A stretch of 63,301 nucleotides of DNA from Eubacteriales bacterium (lineage in GTDB: Bacteria > Bacillota > Clostridia > Christensenellales > Aristaeellaceae). Shown one piece after another: positions 16,666-25,220 of the stretch. Every line of letters starts with the position of its first letter. Within the stretch, counting starts at the first letter, position 1. The notes beneath the pieces are model-generated. The model saw only the letters and a list, made by a program, of their open reading frames with translations. It was not told the DNA's origin and did not search any database. Position numbers and translations under genes: made by a program. The DNA is taken from NCBI GenBank assembly GCA_028705775.1, contig JAQWCW010000016.1, positions 1 through 63,301 on the forward strand, read 5' to 3'.

Positions 16666-18413
16666 TTGTTTTCGCCTCCAACGGAGGATTTTATTGCGCC
16701 GAAGGCGCAAAGCGGAGCGCACAGACCGCAGTCCACGCAGAGCGCGGGATTGATGCGGACGCCGCTTTCCGTTTTTTCGATTGCAGGGCAGCCGAGGGTA
16801 AGGCACTTGCCGCAATTGCGGCAGCCGTCAACCTTGGCGCTCTTGGTTTCGCCCTTGATTAAAAGCTGGCAGGGGCGGCGGAAGATGACGACGGAAACCC
16901 CGTCAAAATCAAGCGCCTTTTGCAGCTCCTCGCGGCTCTTCTTAAGGTCGAACGGGTCTACGACGTGAATATCACGAACGCCGCAGGAGGCGCAGAGCGC
17001 TTCCAGATTCAGCTGCGCCGCAGGCTCGTTGTAAATATTTTTTCCGCTTGCGGGGTTCTGCTGATGACCCGTCATTCCCGTAATCCTGTTGTCAAGAATG
17101 CAGACGGTGTTATGACCGCCGTTGTACACGGAATCGATGAGCGGAGTGATTCCGGAGTGAACGAAGGTGGAATCGCCGAGAACCGCAACGGTATGCCGGC
17201 TTGCGTCCCTTCCGAGCGCCTTTTCGGCACCAAAGCTCATTCCGACGGACGCGCCCATGCAAAGGCAGGCGTCCATGCTGCTCATCGGCGGAAGCGCCGC
17301 CATTGTGTAGCAGCCGATATCGCCGTAAACGGTGAGCTTCATCTGCTTCATAACGTAGAAAGCGCCCCTGTGCGGGCAGCCCGGACAAAGCACGGGCGGG
17401 CGCGCGGGAATTCCGGCAGGAACATCGGCGCTTTCGGGCAGCTTTTTGCCAAAGGCAAGGCGAATGCGGTTAACGGAAAGCTCGCCCTGAATTCCGGTAA
17501 GGTTTTTGCCCTCAGCGGCAATTCCCCACGAAGCAATCTGCTCCTCGATTACGCCCTCCAGCTCCTCGATAACGACAAGGCGCTCAACCTTTCCGGCGAA
17601 CTCCTCGATAAGCCCGCGCGGAAGCGGATTCACAAGCCCGAGCTTCAAAACGCTCGCCTCGGGCAGCGCCTCGCGCACATACTGGTAGCACACGCCGGAG
17701 CAGATGATTCCGAGCTTTTCATCACGCATTTCAATGCGGTTTTCGGGCATTTTGCAGGCGTCGGCGGCAAGGCGCTTCTCCCTGTCCTCAACTATGAGAT
17801 GGCGCTTTTTCGCCATTCCGGGCATCATTACATACTTCTGCGCGTCCTTTTCGTAGGGCTTGATTTCGGGCTTTACCCTTTCGTCAAGCGTTACAACGCT
17901 GCGCGAATGGCTCAGGCGCGTCGTAAGGCGAAGGAGGACGGGCGTGTCGTATTTTTCGCTTATATCAAACGCGAGTTTGACAAAATCCTTGCACTCCTGC
18001 GCGTCCGCAGGCTCAAGCATCGGCAGATGGGCGGAGCGCGCGTAATAGCGGCTGTCCTGCTCGTTCTGCGAGGAATGCATTGCGGGGTCGTCCGCGACGG
18101 CTATAACAAGCCCTCCGCGAACTCCGGTATAGGCGGCGGTGAACAGCGGGTCGGCGGCAACGTTAAGCCCGACGTGCTTCATGCACGAAAGGGCGCGCGC
18201 TCCGCTCTGGCACACTCCGAAGGAAACCTCCAGCGCAACCTTTTCATTGGGCGCCCACTCGCAGAGCATATCCTCGCGCGGGTACTTGGCGCATTCCTCC
18301 GTGATTTCGGTGCTGGGCGTTCCGGGATAGCTGTTTACGGCGTGAACGCCGCATTCCCAACAGCCGCGCGCGACTGCCTCATTACCGAGCATCAGCTTCT
18401 TTTCCGGCATCAT
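16662..18413 (-). CDS. iorA: Indolepyruvate:ferredoxin oxidoreductase, alpha subunit
   Basis: A 583-residue TPP-dependent subunit. Domains in order: an N-terminal pyrimidine-binding domain (GNEAVARGCWECGV, YPGTPSTEI), a central transketolase C-like part, the TPP-binding domain with CPGCPHRGAFY and GDSTFVHSGITPLIDS, and a C-terminal pair of ferredoxin motifs (CRNCGKCLTLGCP and CVDCGLCAPLC) for two Fe-S clusters. It starts MMPEKK behind AGGAGATG. It lies between two paaK genes, so the cell can probably oxidise deaminated Phe, Tyr or Trp and handle the acyl-CoA product. Confidence 0.95.
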   Translation of the reverse strand: MMPEKKLMLGNEAVARGCWECGVHAVNSYPGTPSTEITEECAKYPREDMLCEWAPNEKVALEVSFGVCQSGARALSCMKHVGLNVAADPLFTAAYTGVRGGLVIAVADDPAMHSSQNEQDSRYYARSAHLPMLEPADAQECKDFVKLAFDISEKYDTPVLLRLTTRLSHSRSVVTLDERVKPEIKPYEKDAQKYVMMPGMAKKRHLIVEDREKRLAADACKMPENRIEMRDEKLGIICSGVCYQYVREALPEASVLKLGLVNPLPRGLIEEFAGKVERLVVIEELEGVIEEQIASWGIAAEGKNLTGIQGELSVNRIRLAFGKKLPESADVPAGIPARPPVLCPGCPHRGAFYVMKQMKLTVYGDIGCYTMAALPPMSSMDACLCMGASVGMSFGAEKALGRDASRHTVAVLGDSTFVHSGITPLIDSVYNGGHNTVCILDNRITGMTGHQQNPASGKNIYNEPAAQLNLEALCASCGVRDIHVVDPFDLKKSREELQKALDFDGVSVVIFRRPCQLLIKGETKSAKVDGCRNCGKCLTLGCPAIEKTESGVRINPALCVDCGLCAPLCAFGAIKSSVGGENK

Positions 18414-18442
18414 TCAGGCATCTCCTTACAAAATAACAAATA

Positions 18443-19735
18443 TCAGCGCAAATCGGTCACGCGCTTCGCCTTGCCCTCAAAACGCTTGAGGGTGCTGGGG
18501 CTGACGAGCGACACCTTGATGTCAATCCCGACAACCGTGCGCAGCGCGGTAACTATCTTCTTCTGCAGGTTTTCAAGGTCGCTGAAACGGTCGAGCATTG
18601 CGGCGTCGATAAGCTCTACCTTGACCTCAAGATAATCCGTGTAATTATGGCGGGTAACGACAATCTCGTAGTTGGGGCCGATTCCCTCCATCGTCAGAAG
18701 AACGCTCTCAATCTGGCTGGGGAACACGTTTACTCCGCGGATAATCAGCATATCGTCGGAGCGGCCGGTAATCTTCGCGATTCTGTGGCTCGTTCTTCCG
18801 CACTCGCACGGCTCGGTTATGATATGCGTTATATCACGGGTGCGGTAGCGCAGGCTCGGCTGCCCCTCGCGCTCAAGCGACGTAAGCACAAGCTCGCCCG
18901 TTTCGCCGTCGGGAAGAACCTTGCCGGTAATCGGGTCGATAATCTCGGCGTAGAAATAATCCTCGTTGATATGCATTCCCTTGCGGCACATACACTCGCC
19001 CGCAACGCCGGGGCCCAGAAGCTCGGTAAGCCCGTAGTTCTCGGTTACAACGCAGCCCCAGCGGCGCTGAAGCTCCTGCCTCAGCTCCTCCGTACTCGCC
19101 TCCGCGCCGAATATGCCGCATTTCATATGAATGTCCTTCATGACGCCCATCTTTTCCGCAACCTCAGCCATGTACATCGCATAGGAAGGGGTTGCAATCA
19201 GCACGGTCGTTCCGAAATCCTTCATGATATTAAGCTGGCGCTCGGTGTTTCCGCTCGAAATCGGGATTATGGCGCAGCCAATCTTTTCAAGCCCGTAGTG
19301 AAGCCCGAAAGCGCCTGTAAACAGCGTGTAGCCAAAGGAAATCTGGGCAATATCGTCGGCGGTAGCTCCGCCGGCGGTTGCGACGCGCGCAATGCACTCC
19401 GCCCACATTTCCAAATCCTTTTTCGTATAGCACGCGGTAATCGGCTTTCCGGTAGTTCCCGACGAGGCATGAATGCGCACGATATCGCGCATCGGAACAG
19501 CAGCAAGCCCGAAGGGATAATGCTCGCGCAAATCCTGCTTGGTGGTAAACGGTATTTTGCTTATGTCGTCAAGGCTCCCGATGTCCTCAGGCGTTACTCC
19601 CGCCTCGTCCATCTTATGGCGGTAAAGCGCCACATGGTCATACGCGGTGCGGACGGTTTTTTTGAGCTTTTCAAGCTGCAATGCCCTAAGCTCGTCCCTG
19701 TCCATATTCTCCGCTTTTTCATTCCAGATAGCCAT
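18443..19735 (-). CDS. paaK: Phenylacetate-CoA ligase (paralog 2)
   Basis: A 430-residue PaaK-family ligase, first gene of the ior block. It shares with paralog 1 the IHASSGTTGKP loop, YGLTELLGPG and GRSDDMLIIRGVNVFPSQIE. The two differ enough to suggest distinct aryl acids (for example phenylacetate against indoleacetate), but the sequence does not say which. The ATG has GGGAG close upstream. A possible promoter with -10 TATACT lies about 100 bases upstream on the minus strand. Confidence 0.9.
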   Translation of the reverse strand: MAIWNEKAENMDRDELRALQLEKLKKTVRTAYDHVALYRHKMDEAGVTPEDIGSLDDISKIPFTTKQDLREHYPFGLAAVPMRDIVRIHASSGTTGKPITACYTKKDLEMWAECIARVATAGGATADDIAQISFGYTLFTGAFGLHYGLEKIGCAIIPISSGNTERQLNIMKDFGTTVLIATPSYAMYMAEVAEKMGVMKDIHMKCGIFGAEASTEELRQELQRRWGCVVTENYGLTELLGPGVAGECMCRKGMHINEDYFYAEIIDPITGKVLPDGETGELVLTSLEREGQPSLRYRTRDITHIITEPCECGRTSHRIAKITGRSDDMLIIRGVNVFPSQIESVLLTMEGIGPNYEIVVTRHNYTDYLEVKVELIDAAMLDRFSDLENLQKKIVTALRTVVGIDIKVSLVSPSTLKRFEGKAKRVTDLR

Positions 19736-19981
19736 GCTCCCTGCTCCCTTCCGTTCTTCAAAGCTTACGAATGCATACTTCAGCGCGCCTGCCGGTCTTC
19801 CGTGCTTCCAATGCGCGCTCCGTCAATATGCCTTTTGTCAGTATACCAAAAATAATAGCTCATTGAAAGCCCAAATTACGGGCTGCATGGATTTTTGCTG
19901 TTCATTTAGCTCAAAAGAAGGCAGGAGTTGCACAGGCGCGCATAGAAAAGGAAAAGCTGAATAAGCCGGAGGTATGAATAA

Positions 19982-20896
19982 ATGGATAGCGCAAACGAAA
20001 ACGGGCTGCCGAAGATTATTGCGGTTGTGGGAACGAACGCGTCGGGCAAGAGCGCACTTACTGTCGAGCTGGCGCTTCGCTTCGGCGGCGAAATTATATC
20101 AGCCGACTCGCGGCAGGTTTTTCGCGGGCTTGACCTCGGAAGCGGCAAAATCACGAAGGCTGAGATGAAGGGCGTTCCCCACCATCTTATCGACGTATGC
20201 GAGCCTAACGATTTCTTTTCAATGGCTGATTTTCAGCGCCTCGCCTACGCCGCGGCGGACGATATAATCGCGCGGGGAAAGCTGCCCTTCCTTGCGGGCG
20301 GCACGGGGCTTTACGTTAATTCCGTGCTGGACGGCTATCTGCTTTCCGATATAGCGCCCGACCTTGAATACAGAAACGAGCTTGAAAAGCTGACGACGGA
20401 ACAGCTGTATAAAATGCTCACGGAGAAAATGCCCGATTTAATAATCGACAAAAACAACCGCAACCGCGTTATGCGCGTGCTTGAAAAGCTGCACGACGGG
20501 GACAGCGCCGTTCCGCAAAAATGCCCGCGCTATTCGTCAGTGCGGCTCGGCGTGAGCTGGAAGCGCGAAAAGCTGCTTGAAAGAATCGACGAACGCCTCA
20601 AAAGAAGAATGGACGAGGGAATGCTCGCGGAAACGGAAAACCTTTTGAAAAACGGCGCAACGCCTGAGTTCTTGGACGGCTTGGGGCTTGAATACAGATA
20701 CCTTTCAAGATATGTCTTGGGCAAATCGGGAAGCCTTGACGAAACCCTCAGCGAGCTTTCGCTTGCAATCAAGCGCTTTGCAAGGCGGCAGATGACATGG
20801 TTTCGGCGCGACAAGAGCATTATATGGCTCGATATGGAGGCTTCGCCGCTTGAAGAAGCAGAGGCGGCGGTTAAGGCATTTCTAAACGGGAATTGA
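19982..20896 (+). CDS. miaA: tRNA dimethylallyltransferase
   Basis: Transfers dimethylallyl to A37 of tRNAs reading UNN codons. The 304-residue protein has the P-loop GTNASGKS (residues 17-24), ISADSRQVFRGLDLGSGK with the catalytic Asp, the GGTGLY segment and the C-terminal RFARRQMTWFRRD. GGAGGT lies eight bases before the ATG. It is transcribed away from the paaK/ior block and closed by a strong terminator. Confidence 0.95.
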   Translation: MDSANENGLPKIIAVVGTNASGKSALTVELALRFGGEIISADSRQVFRGLDLGSGKITKAEMKGVPHHLIDVCEPNDFFSMADFQRLAYAAADDIIARGKLPFLAGGTGLYVNSVLDGYLLSDIAPDLEYRNELEKLTTEQLYKMLTEKMPDLIIDKNNRNRVMRVLEKLHDGDSAVPQKCPRYSSVRLGVSWKREKLLERIDERLKRRMDEGMLAETENLLKNGATPEFLDGLGLEYRYLSRYVLGKSGSLDETLSELSLAIKRFARRQMTWFRRDKSIIWLDMEASPLEEAEAAVKAFLNGN

Positions 20897-20926
20897 AAAA
20901 CGCGGCGGTAAATTCCGCCGCGTTTC
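20897..20926. terminator. Bidirectional terminator after miaA
   Basis: AACGCGGCGG and CCGCCGCGTT pair around a six-base loop, flanked by an A-run and TTTCT. It can also end the minus-strand Lgt-like transcript. Confidence 0.85.
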
Positions 20927-20977
20927 TATGTGCATCAGAATGTATCGGGTTAAGCGCCGTTTGCGGCAAGGCAAGCC

Positions 20978-21952
20978 TTACGCCGCGGTGCTGCTTGGCG
21001 GATTCAGGCGGCGGCGCTCCTCGGATTCGACAGCGCCGATAAACCGAACCGCTCCGGCGGAAAGGCAGACGATGAGCAGCGCCATAAGCGCGTAAAGCAG
21101 CGCGTTTGACACGCTGGACTTATCAAGCGCGAACTCGATTCCGATTATCGCGCCCAGGATAACGGCGAGCAGCCCGAAGGAAATCCACGCGCCGCGAACG
21201 CCGCGGACAATCGAATAAATGCAGTAGCCCGCAAGGGTGAACGCCGCAATAAGCATATTGAGCTTTACAAAGCCGAAGGCGGGCGCGCCGTATCTGCTGA
21301 GGCTTTCCATTATCAGCTGCGCCGCAGAATAGATGAGCAGGAACTGCCAGAAGGCGCTCTGCTTTTTATGCAGCCTTATGAGAAGGTACACGGAGAGCAG
21401 AATCAGGAATATGCCCTCAAACATGAAGATTGGATGAACCCACTCGCCGTATGCGTTTTCCCACGCAAACGGATAGAGCATAAGCCCCTCCATCTCCGCT
21501 TCAACATCCATTCTGCCTGTGCTTACGGTAAAATACTCCGAAAAGCGCGCGAGCGAAACGAAAAAGCAAAGCGCGGGCGCCGCCGCGTCAAGGGTTTTGC
21601 GCGGCTTCAAGCCCATCGCCTTTGAATAGAGGGAAAGCCCAATCAGAACCGCAAAAAGCGCCCCGTACATCATCAGCCCGCCGTCATGAACCATCCACAG
21701 CGCGGAGATTCCCCGCTCCGCCATATAATCCGCTTCGCCAATCAGGGCATAGGCGCAGAAAAGCAGCCTTGAGCCGAGCATTCCGCTTGCAAGCATTGTG
21801 AGCGCGATTGGGATAAGCCGCTTGCCCATCCCCTTTGTGCGCAAGCATACGAAAAGAATCGGAAGCGCGAAAAGGACGGACGCGGCAAGAGCGACTCCGT
21901 AGGCAGGAACGCTGACGCCGAAAATACTTATGTACAGCGGGGCTTCCTGCAT
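20978..21952 (-). CDS. Lgt-like membrane enzyme, copy A
   Basis: A 324-residue protein with about eight to nine membrane segments. It keeps the Lgt-type (prolipoprotein diacylglyceryl transferase) elements VHDGGLMMYGA (about residues 88-98), HPIFMFEGIF and MESLSRYG, but where Lgt has G-R-F-G-N-F it has ARFSEYF, so it is a divergent branch and may not act on lipoproteins. It starts immediately after the stop of the phosphodiester glycosidase (TAAATG), so the two are one unit. A second pair occurs at 27943-29816. Activity is unproven. Confidence 0.65.
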   Translation of the reverse strand: MQEAPLYISIFGVSVPAYGVALAASVLFALPILFVCLRTKGMGKRLIPIALTMLASGMLGSRLLFCAYALIGEADYMAERGISALWMVHDGGLMMYGALFAVLIGLSLYSKAMGLKPRKTLDAAAPALCFFVSLARFSEYFTVSTGRMDVEAEMEGLMLYPFAWENAYGEWVHPIFMFEGIFLILLSVYLLIRLHKKQSAFWQFLLIYSAAQLIMESLSRYGAPAFGFVKLNMLIAAFTLAGYCIYSIVRGVRGAWISFGLLAVILGAIIGIEFALDKSSVSNALLYALMALLIVCLSAGAVRFIGAVESEERRRLNPPSSTAA

Positions 21953-22909
21953 TTACTTCGCCTCCCCGTCAACGAGGGTCGCAAAGTAAATAATGTCATA
22001 AACATAGCGCACCTTATGGGACGAAAGCGCGTTAATCTTCTCGTTGTTAAGCACAACAGTTGAGGACGAGCCGCCGTCAAGGTTGAACGCCTGCTGAACG
22101 CCTAAGGAATAGAGATAATTCTGAAACTCGAATATGGTAAGCCCCGTGCTTTTTTTATTTTCAGGGCCTTCGGTTGCGACGATTGCATAGGAAAGCTCGC
22201 CGCGCTGACAGAAGGCGATTCGCTGGGTTTCGCGCAAAGGCCCGACGGCGCACTTGGAGCTTTCCAAATCCGCGCGCTTTTCCCCGTCTATTATAAGCCC
22301 GGGGCCGAAGGAGAACGCGTTAACAATGTCGCCTTCATAAGCGGCAATCGCTTCATCTGTCGGTTCGACAATGATGTGCATATCGCCCTTGCTGTCGATA
22401 ATCAGAACGTCCTTATCCTTCGCGGGATTATCGCGAATCATCTCGCCCGCGCGGTATATAAAGCCGTCGCGCCCGCTGCTGTATGTGTAAAAATCGCCGT
22501 TGCAGGCGGCTACCGCGTTTGCGCGCTTTGCAAGCGCGGACGCAGGGCGGGTCGCCTTGCCGTTGGTAAGGCTGGCGCGGTAGGTTCTCAGCTGCGTCGG
22601 GGAGGCTATGTCAATGAGCGCTATCATTATATTGGTGTCGTAAGCCCTGTCCGTCAGGATTGTAACCTTGATGCTCGCGTCCTCATAGCCGGTTTTGTCG
22701 GGCAAATATCCGGCGGCGGAGGGAACATAAGGCGCGGCGTCCTCGTTTAGTTCAAGGGGAGTAAAGGCAGAAACGTCAAAGCTGACCGTCTGCTCAAGCA
22801 CAGGCGGCTGATGAGCTTCCTCCTCCTCGGCAAGCACGGGCGACGTAAAGCAAAGCGCGAGCGCCATAATCAGTATCACGAGAGCAACGGTTTCAAGAAC
22901 CTTCTTCAT
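21953..22909 (-). CDS. Secreted phosphodiester glycosidase (NAGPA-like), copy A
   Basis: About 318 residues: a signal peptide or anchor (KVLETVALVILIMALALCF), then a NAGPA/exopolysaccharide-biosynthesis domain with AACNGDFY, FGPGLIIDG and the closing FNLDGGSSSTVV motif. The family includes the human uncovering enzyme that removes GlcNAc from a phosphodiester and bacterial envelope proteins, so this may trim a sugar from a phosphodiester-linked surface polymer. The ATG at 22909 is preferred over a TTG at 22933. A perfect promoter lies at 23027-23055. Confidence 0.85.
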   Translation of the reverse strand: MKKVLETVALVILIMALALCFTSPVLAEEEEAHQPPVLEQTVSFDVSAFTPLELNEDAAPYVPSAAGYLPDKTGYEDASIKVTILTDRAYDTNIMIALIDIASPTQLRTYRASLTNGKATRPASALAKRANAVAACNGDFYTYSSGRDGFIYRAGEMIRDNPAKDKDVLIIDSKGDMHIIVEPTDEAIAAYEGDIVNAFSFGPGLIIDGEKRADLESSKCAVGPLRETQRIAFCQRGELSYAIVATEGPENKKSTGLTIFEFQNYLYSLGVQQAFNLDGGSSSTVVLNNEKINALSSHKVRYVYDIIYFATLVDGEAK

Positions 22910-23026
22910 TGTCGGTTTATTCTCCCTTGGCAATTATTTATATTTGAGCGGAAAGAGCCTAAGCCGGACATGGTGTTCTGCGGCGCGATATCGCTCTGCC
23001 GCTTCGGTTTCGCCGGACTACTCAGA

Positions 23027-23055
23027 ATTATAGCATTGCAAAAATGCCGTGTCAA
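23027..23055 (-). promoter_or_regulatory. Consensus sigma-A promoter of the NAGPA/Lgt-like pair A
   Basis: Minus strand: TTGACA, 17-bp spacer, TATAAT, all perfect, about 120 bases before the gene. Confidence 0.85.
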
Positions 23056-23087
23056 CCAAAGGAAGCCCGCACGGCGCTTTGCGGGGC

Positions 23088-23116
23088 TTGCGAAAGAATA
23101 CGGCGAAGGTTATAAT
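23088..23116 (+). promoter_or_regulatory. Sigma-A promoter of the DUF6273/amidase genes
   Basis: -35 TTGCGA (23088-23093), 17-bp spacer, -10 TATAAT (23111-23116), about 70 bases before the GTG start at 23188 and divergent from the promoter of pair A. Confidence 0.75.
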
Positions 23117-23187
23117 ATAGTGCGAATGAAACTTTGGCGCAAAGCATTGCGCCGATTTAAAAAATACGAGTAAAGAGGTACGGCTGA

Positions 23188-23922
23188 GTGAAGAAAGCTA
23201 TGAGAATCATCGCCGCAGCGCTGGCGCTTTTGCTGCTGGCGACGAGCGTTTCGGCATTTGCGGAGGAAACGGAAATGCGCGGCTATGAGCGCGGGCGCGG
23301 CTGGCAGTATCTGACCTTCGGAAACTATCCCTATGAAAAGGACGGAACGATAGCGCCGATTACGTGGAGGCTGCTCAAGATTGAGGACGGCACAGCGTTC
23401 ATGATAACAAACTGGATTATAGATTTCACAACCTTCCATGACGAAAAAGACCTCGACCCCGACCATCCGCTGAAATATAAGGACACAATCTTCTGCGACT
23501 GGTGCAACACGACGGCGATAAACGCGATGTTCACCCCCGAGGAGCAGAAGGTGCTGATAGAAATGGAAAACGGGCGCGGCTTCGTATCGGCGGCTACCTT
23601 TGAGGAATTCTGCCAGACGGACTGCGGCTTCATCACCGCAAGGAGCGAGGACCCGAACAGAATCGCGCAGGGAACTCCCTACGCGCTGAATCAGGGGCTT
23701 AAAAAGATAGAAAAAGGCAATTCGTGGTACTGGACTGCCAACAGGTGCAGACCCGGCTACCGCTTCATTGTTGCCGATAACGGGCATATGTCCATAAGCG
23801 GCGCGAACAGGAAGGGCGGCTTCCGCCCCGTTGTGTACGTCAAGCTTGACATGATAGAGATCACCGGCGGCAGCGGAACGCTTGACGACCCGTTCATATG
23901 GGCTGTAAAAACGGAAGAATAA
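23188..23922 (+). CDS. Secreted DUF6273-type protein
   Basis: A 244-residue exported protein: signal peptide (about residues 1-27, ending SVSAFAEE), then a domain opening LTFGNYPYEKDGTIAPITWR, with WYWTANR and FRPVVYVKL near the end. This FGxYP...PITWxxL pattern is that of DUF6273, found in many secreted clostridial proteins with no known activity. The start is a GTG with AGAGG upstream; an ATG at 23200 is the alternative. A second, distant member is at 60676. It is followed 10 bases later by an amidase-like gene. Confidence 0.7.
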   Translation: MKKAMRIIAAALALLLLATSVSAFAEETEMRGYERGRGWQYLTFGNYPYEKDGTIAPITWRLLKIEDGTAFMITNWIIDFTTFHDEKDLDPDHPLKYKDTIFCDWCNTTAINAMFTPEEQKVLIEMENGRGFVSAATFEEFCQTDCGFITARSEDPNRIAQGTPYALNQGLKKIEKGNSWYWTANRCRPGYRFIVADNGHMSISGANRKGGFRPVVYVKLDMIEITGGSGTLDDPFIWAVKTEE

Positions 23923-23932
23923 GGAGCAAAAC

Positions 23933-24706
23933 ATGAAATACGGAAGGCTTATACGGTTCATTGCGCTGATTCTTTCCCTGATTATGCTTATGCCGCTCTG
24001 CGCCCTTGCGGAGGATGAAGCCGCAGAGCCGGAGGCTGTCGCGGAAGGCTCAGACGGGGAAAACAGCGCGCGCGACGAGTTCATCGACGATATAATCGCG
24101 CTTGCCGAGCAGAAGTACACGGACGCAAACGGACGGGCGCAGCGCGCCCAGTATGCTGGCGACATCTATATTTGCCGCAACTTTGTGACATACCTGTTCA
24201 CGAGCAACGCGGACAAGTACAGAATGCAGGAATACCCCGACGTACCCTTGAAAATACCCGCGAATAAAAAGGCGACGACGAAGCCCAAATACGGCTCGGG
24301 CGTTATGTGGCAGGATGTTCCCGCCTCCGACGGCAACCCGTTCTACGCGGCGGCGCAGTTCCTGTACGACCCTACCCTAAGCAAAAAAGAGAACCGCGAA
24401 AACGCAAGAGAATTCCTCACGCAGGTAAAGCGCGGCGATTTCGGGCAGATGAACGTGAGCTATTACTACGGCTCAGGGCCTCACAGCCTGATTTTCATCG
24501 CAGACTACGACGAGGAAAACGACACCGTGACATGGACGGACAGCAATATGCCGGGCGAAAGGCGCAATGGAATCCGCTACGGCTATGTGCAGTACGACAT
24601 CACGAAGGAAATTGAATTCTTCATCGACGCCTTCTGCCGCCCTCAGCGCGGCGCAACCCTCTACCGCCTCAGGGACGATATAATCAAGGCAGAGGACGCG
24701 GAGTGA
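23933..24706 (+). CDS. Secreted NlpC/P60- or CHAP-like amidase, putative
   Basis: A 257-residue exported protein with a signal peptide (about residues 1-26, CALAED). The mature part has the order Cys-His-polar expected for papain-like cell-wall amidases: YICRNFVTYLF (C81), GPHSLIFI (H184) and WTDSNMPG (D203/N205). It may cut peptidoglycan or a bacterial peptide; the fold call rests on these motifs only. It shares a promoter with the DUF6273 gene and is closed by a terminator at 24779. Confidence 0.6.
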   Translation: MKYGRLIRFIALILSLIMLMPLCALAEDEAAEPEAVAEGSDGENSARDEFIDDIIALAEQKYTDANGRAQRAQYAGDIYICRNFVTYLFTSNADKYRMQEYPDVPLKIPANKKATTKPKYGSGVMWQDVPASDGNPFYAAAQFLYDPTLSKKENRENAREFLTQVKRGDFGQMNVSYYYGSGPHSLIFIADYDEENDTVTWTDSNMPGERRNGIRYGYVQYDITKEIEFFIDAFCRPQRGATLYRLRDDIIKAEDAE

Positions 24707-24778
24707 GGCGGGAATAAGTTCGCGAGCATAGGTTTATAAGCAGAGCTTGCGAGCAGGATTCGCGAGCATAGGCTCAAG

Positions 24779-24806
24779 AAAAGCCGGACGGTTTCGTCCG
24801 GCTTTT
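24779..24806. terminator. Terminator after the amidase-like gene
   Basis: AAAAGCCGGACG and CGTCCGGCTTTT pair around GTTT, with T-run. Two copies of TTCGCGAGCATAGG (24719 and 24759) precede it. Confidence 0.85.
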
Positions 24807-24840
24807 GGTATGTTTATACAATCCCTCAAGCGCTGCGCGA

Positions 24841-25190
24841 ATATCGAGCGTTTCCGACAATCCCTCAGGCGCTGCGCGCCAGCTCCCTTTACACAAGGGA
24901 GCCTCCTTTGGGTAAGCCGTCTGCTTGCGCAGACGGCTTATGATATAACGTCACTATAATCGTTAATCAAGTTACTAAGAAACAAACACAAACCAACAGG
25001 CGTCTATTTCATAGCATGGTAGCGCTACGAGAATAAGCCTCCCTTGTGCAAGAACAGGTGGCGCGGCGTAGCCGTGACGGAAGGATTGTCGTTAGTTTCT
25101 CGCAAGAAGCGTTATTGAATAATTATCGAAAATCCTTATATATCAAGCGTTTCCGACAATCCCTCAGGCGCTACGCGCCAGCTCCCTTTG
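24841..25190. repeat. Two direct copies of the MITE left end
   Basis: The stretch 24841-24890 (ATATCGAGCGTTTCC, then the element end) recurs at 25140-25190 with two or three changes; a shorter copy, ACAATCCCTCAAGCGCTGCG, is at 24816. The gap between the amidase gene and the PIG-L gene is thus made of nested element ends. Confidence 0.7.
24856..25090. mobile_element. MITE-like element with terminal inverted repeats
   Basis: The left end starts GACAATCC and continues into GGCGCTGCGCGCC and ACACAAGGGAGCC; the right end is its imperfect complement, from CCTCCCTTGTGC to GGATTGTC. The arms are about 50 bases each and the centre (about 24911-25037) holds an 11-bp hairpin but no gene. This layout fits a non-autonomous element; similar ends are widespread in gut Firmicutes. 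No transposase is near. Confidence 0.6.
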
Positions 25191-25220
25191 CTACATACGA
25201 GCCTTCTTTCAGCGAGCAGG

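Noticed and set aside
16666-16815. 50-codon N-terminal extension of iorB
   Set aside because: It lies in the ferredoxin-motif coding part of iorA in another frame; the ATGA overlap gives the true start.
16920-18635. Very long open frame on the plus strand opposite iorA (571 codons)
   Set aside because: It is the antisense of a clear iorA with many conserved motifs; GC-rich codon use makes opposite frames open. Basic, Arg-rich translation without domain.
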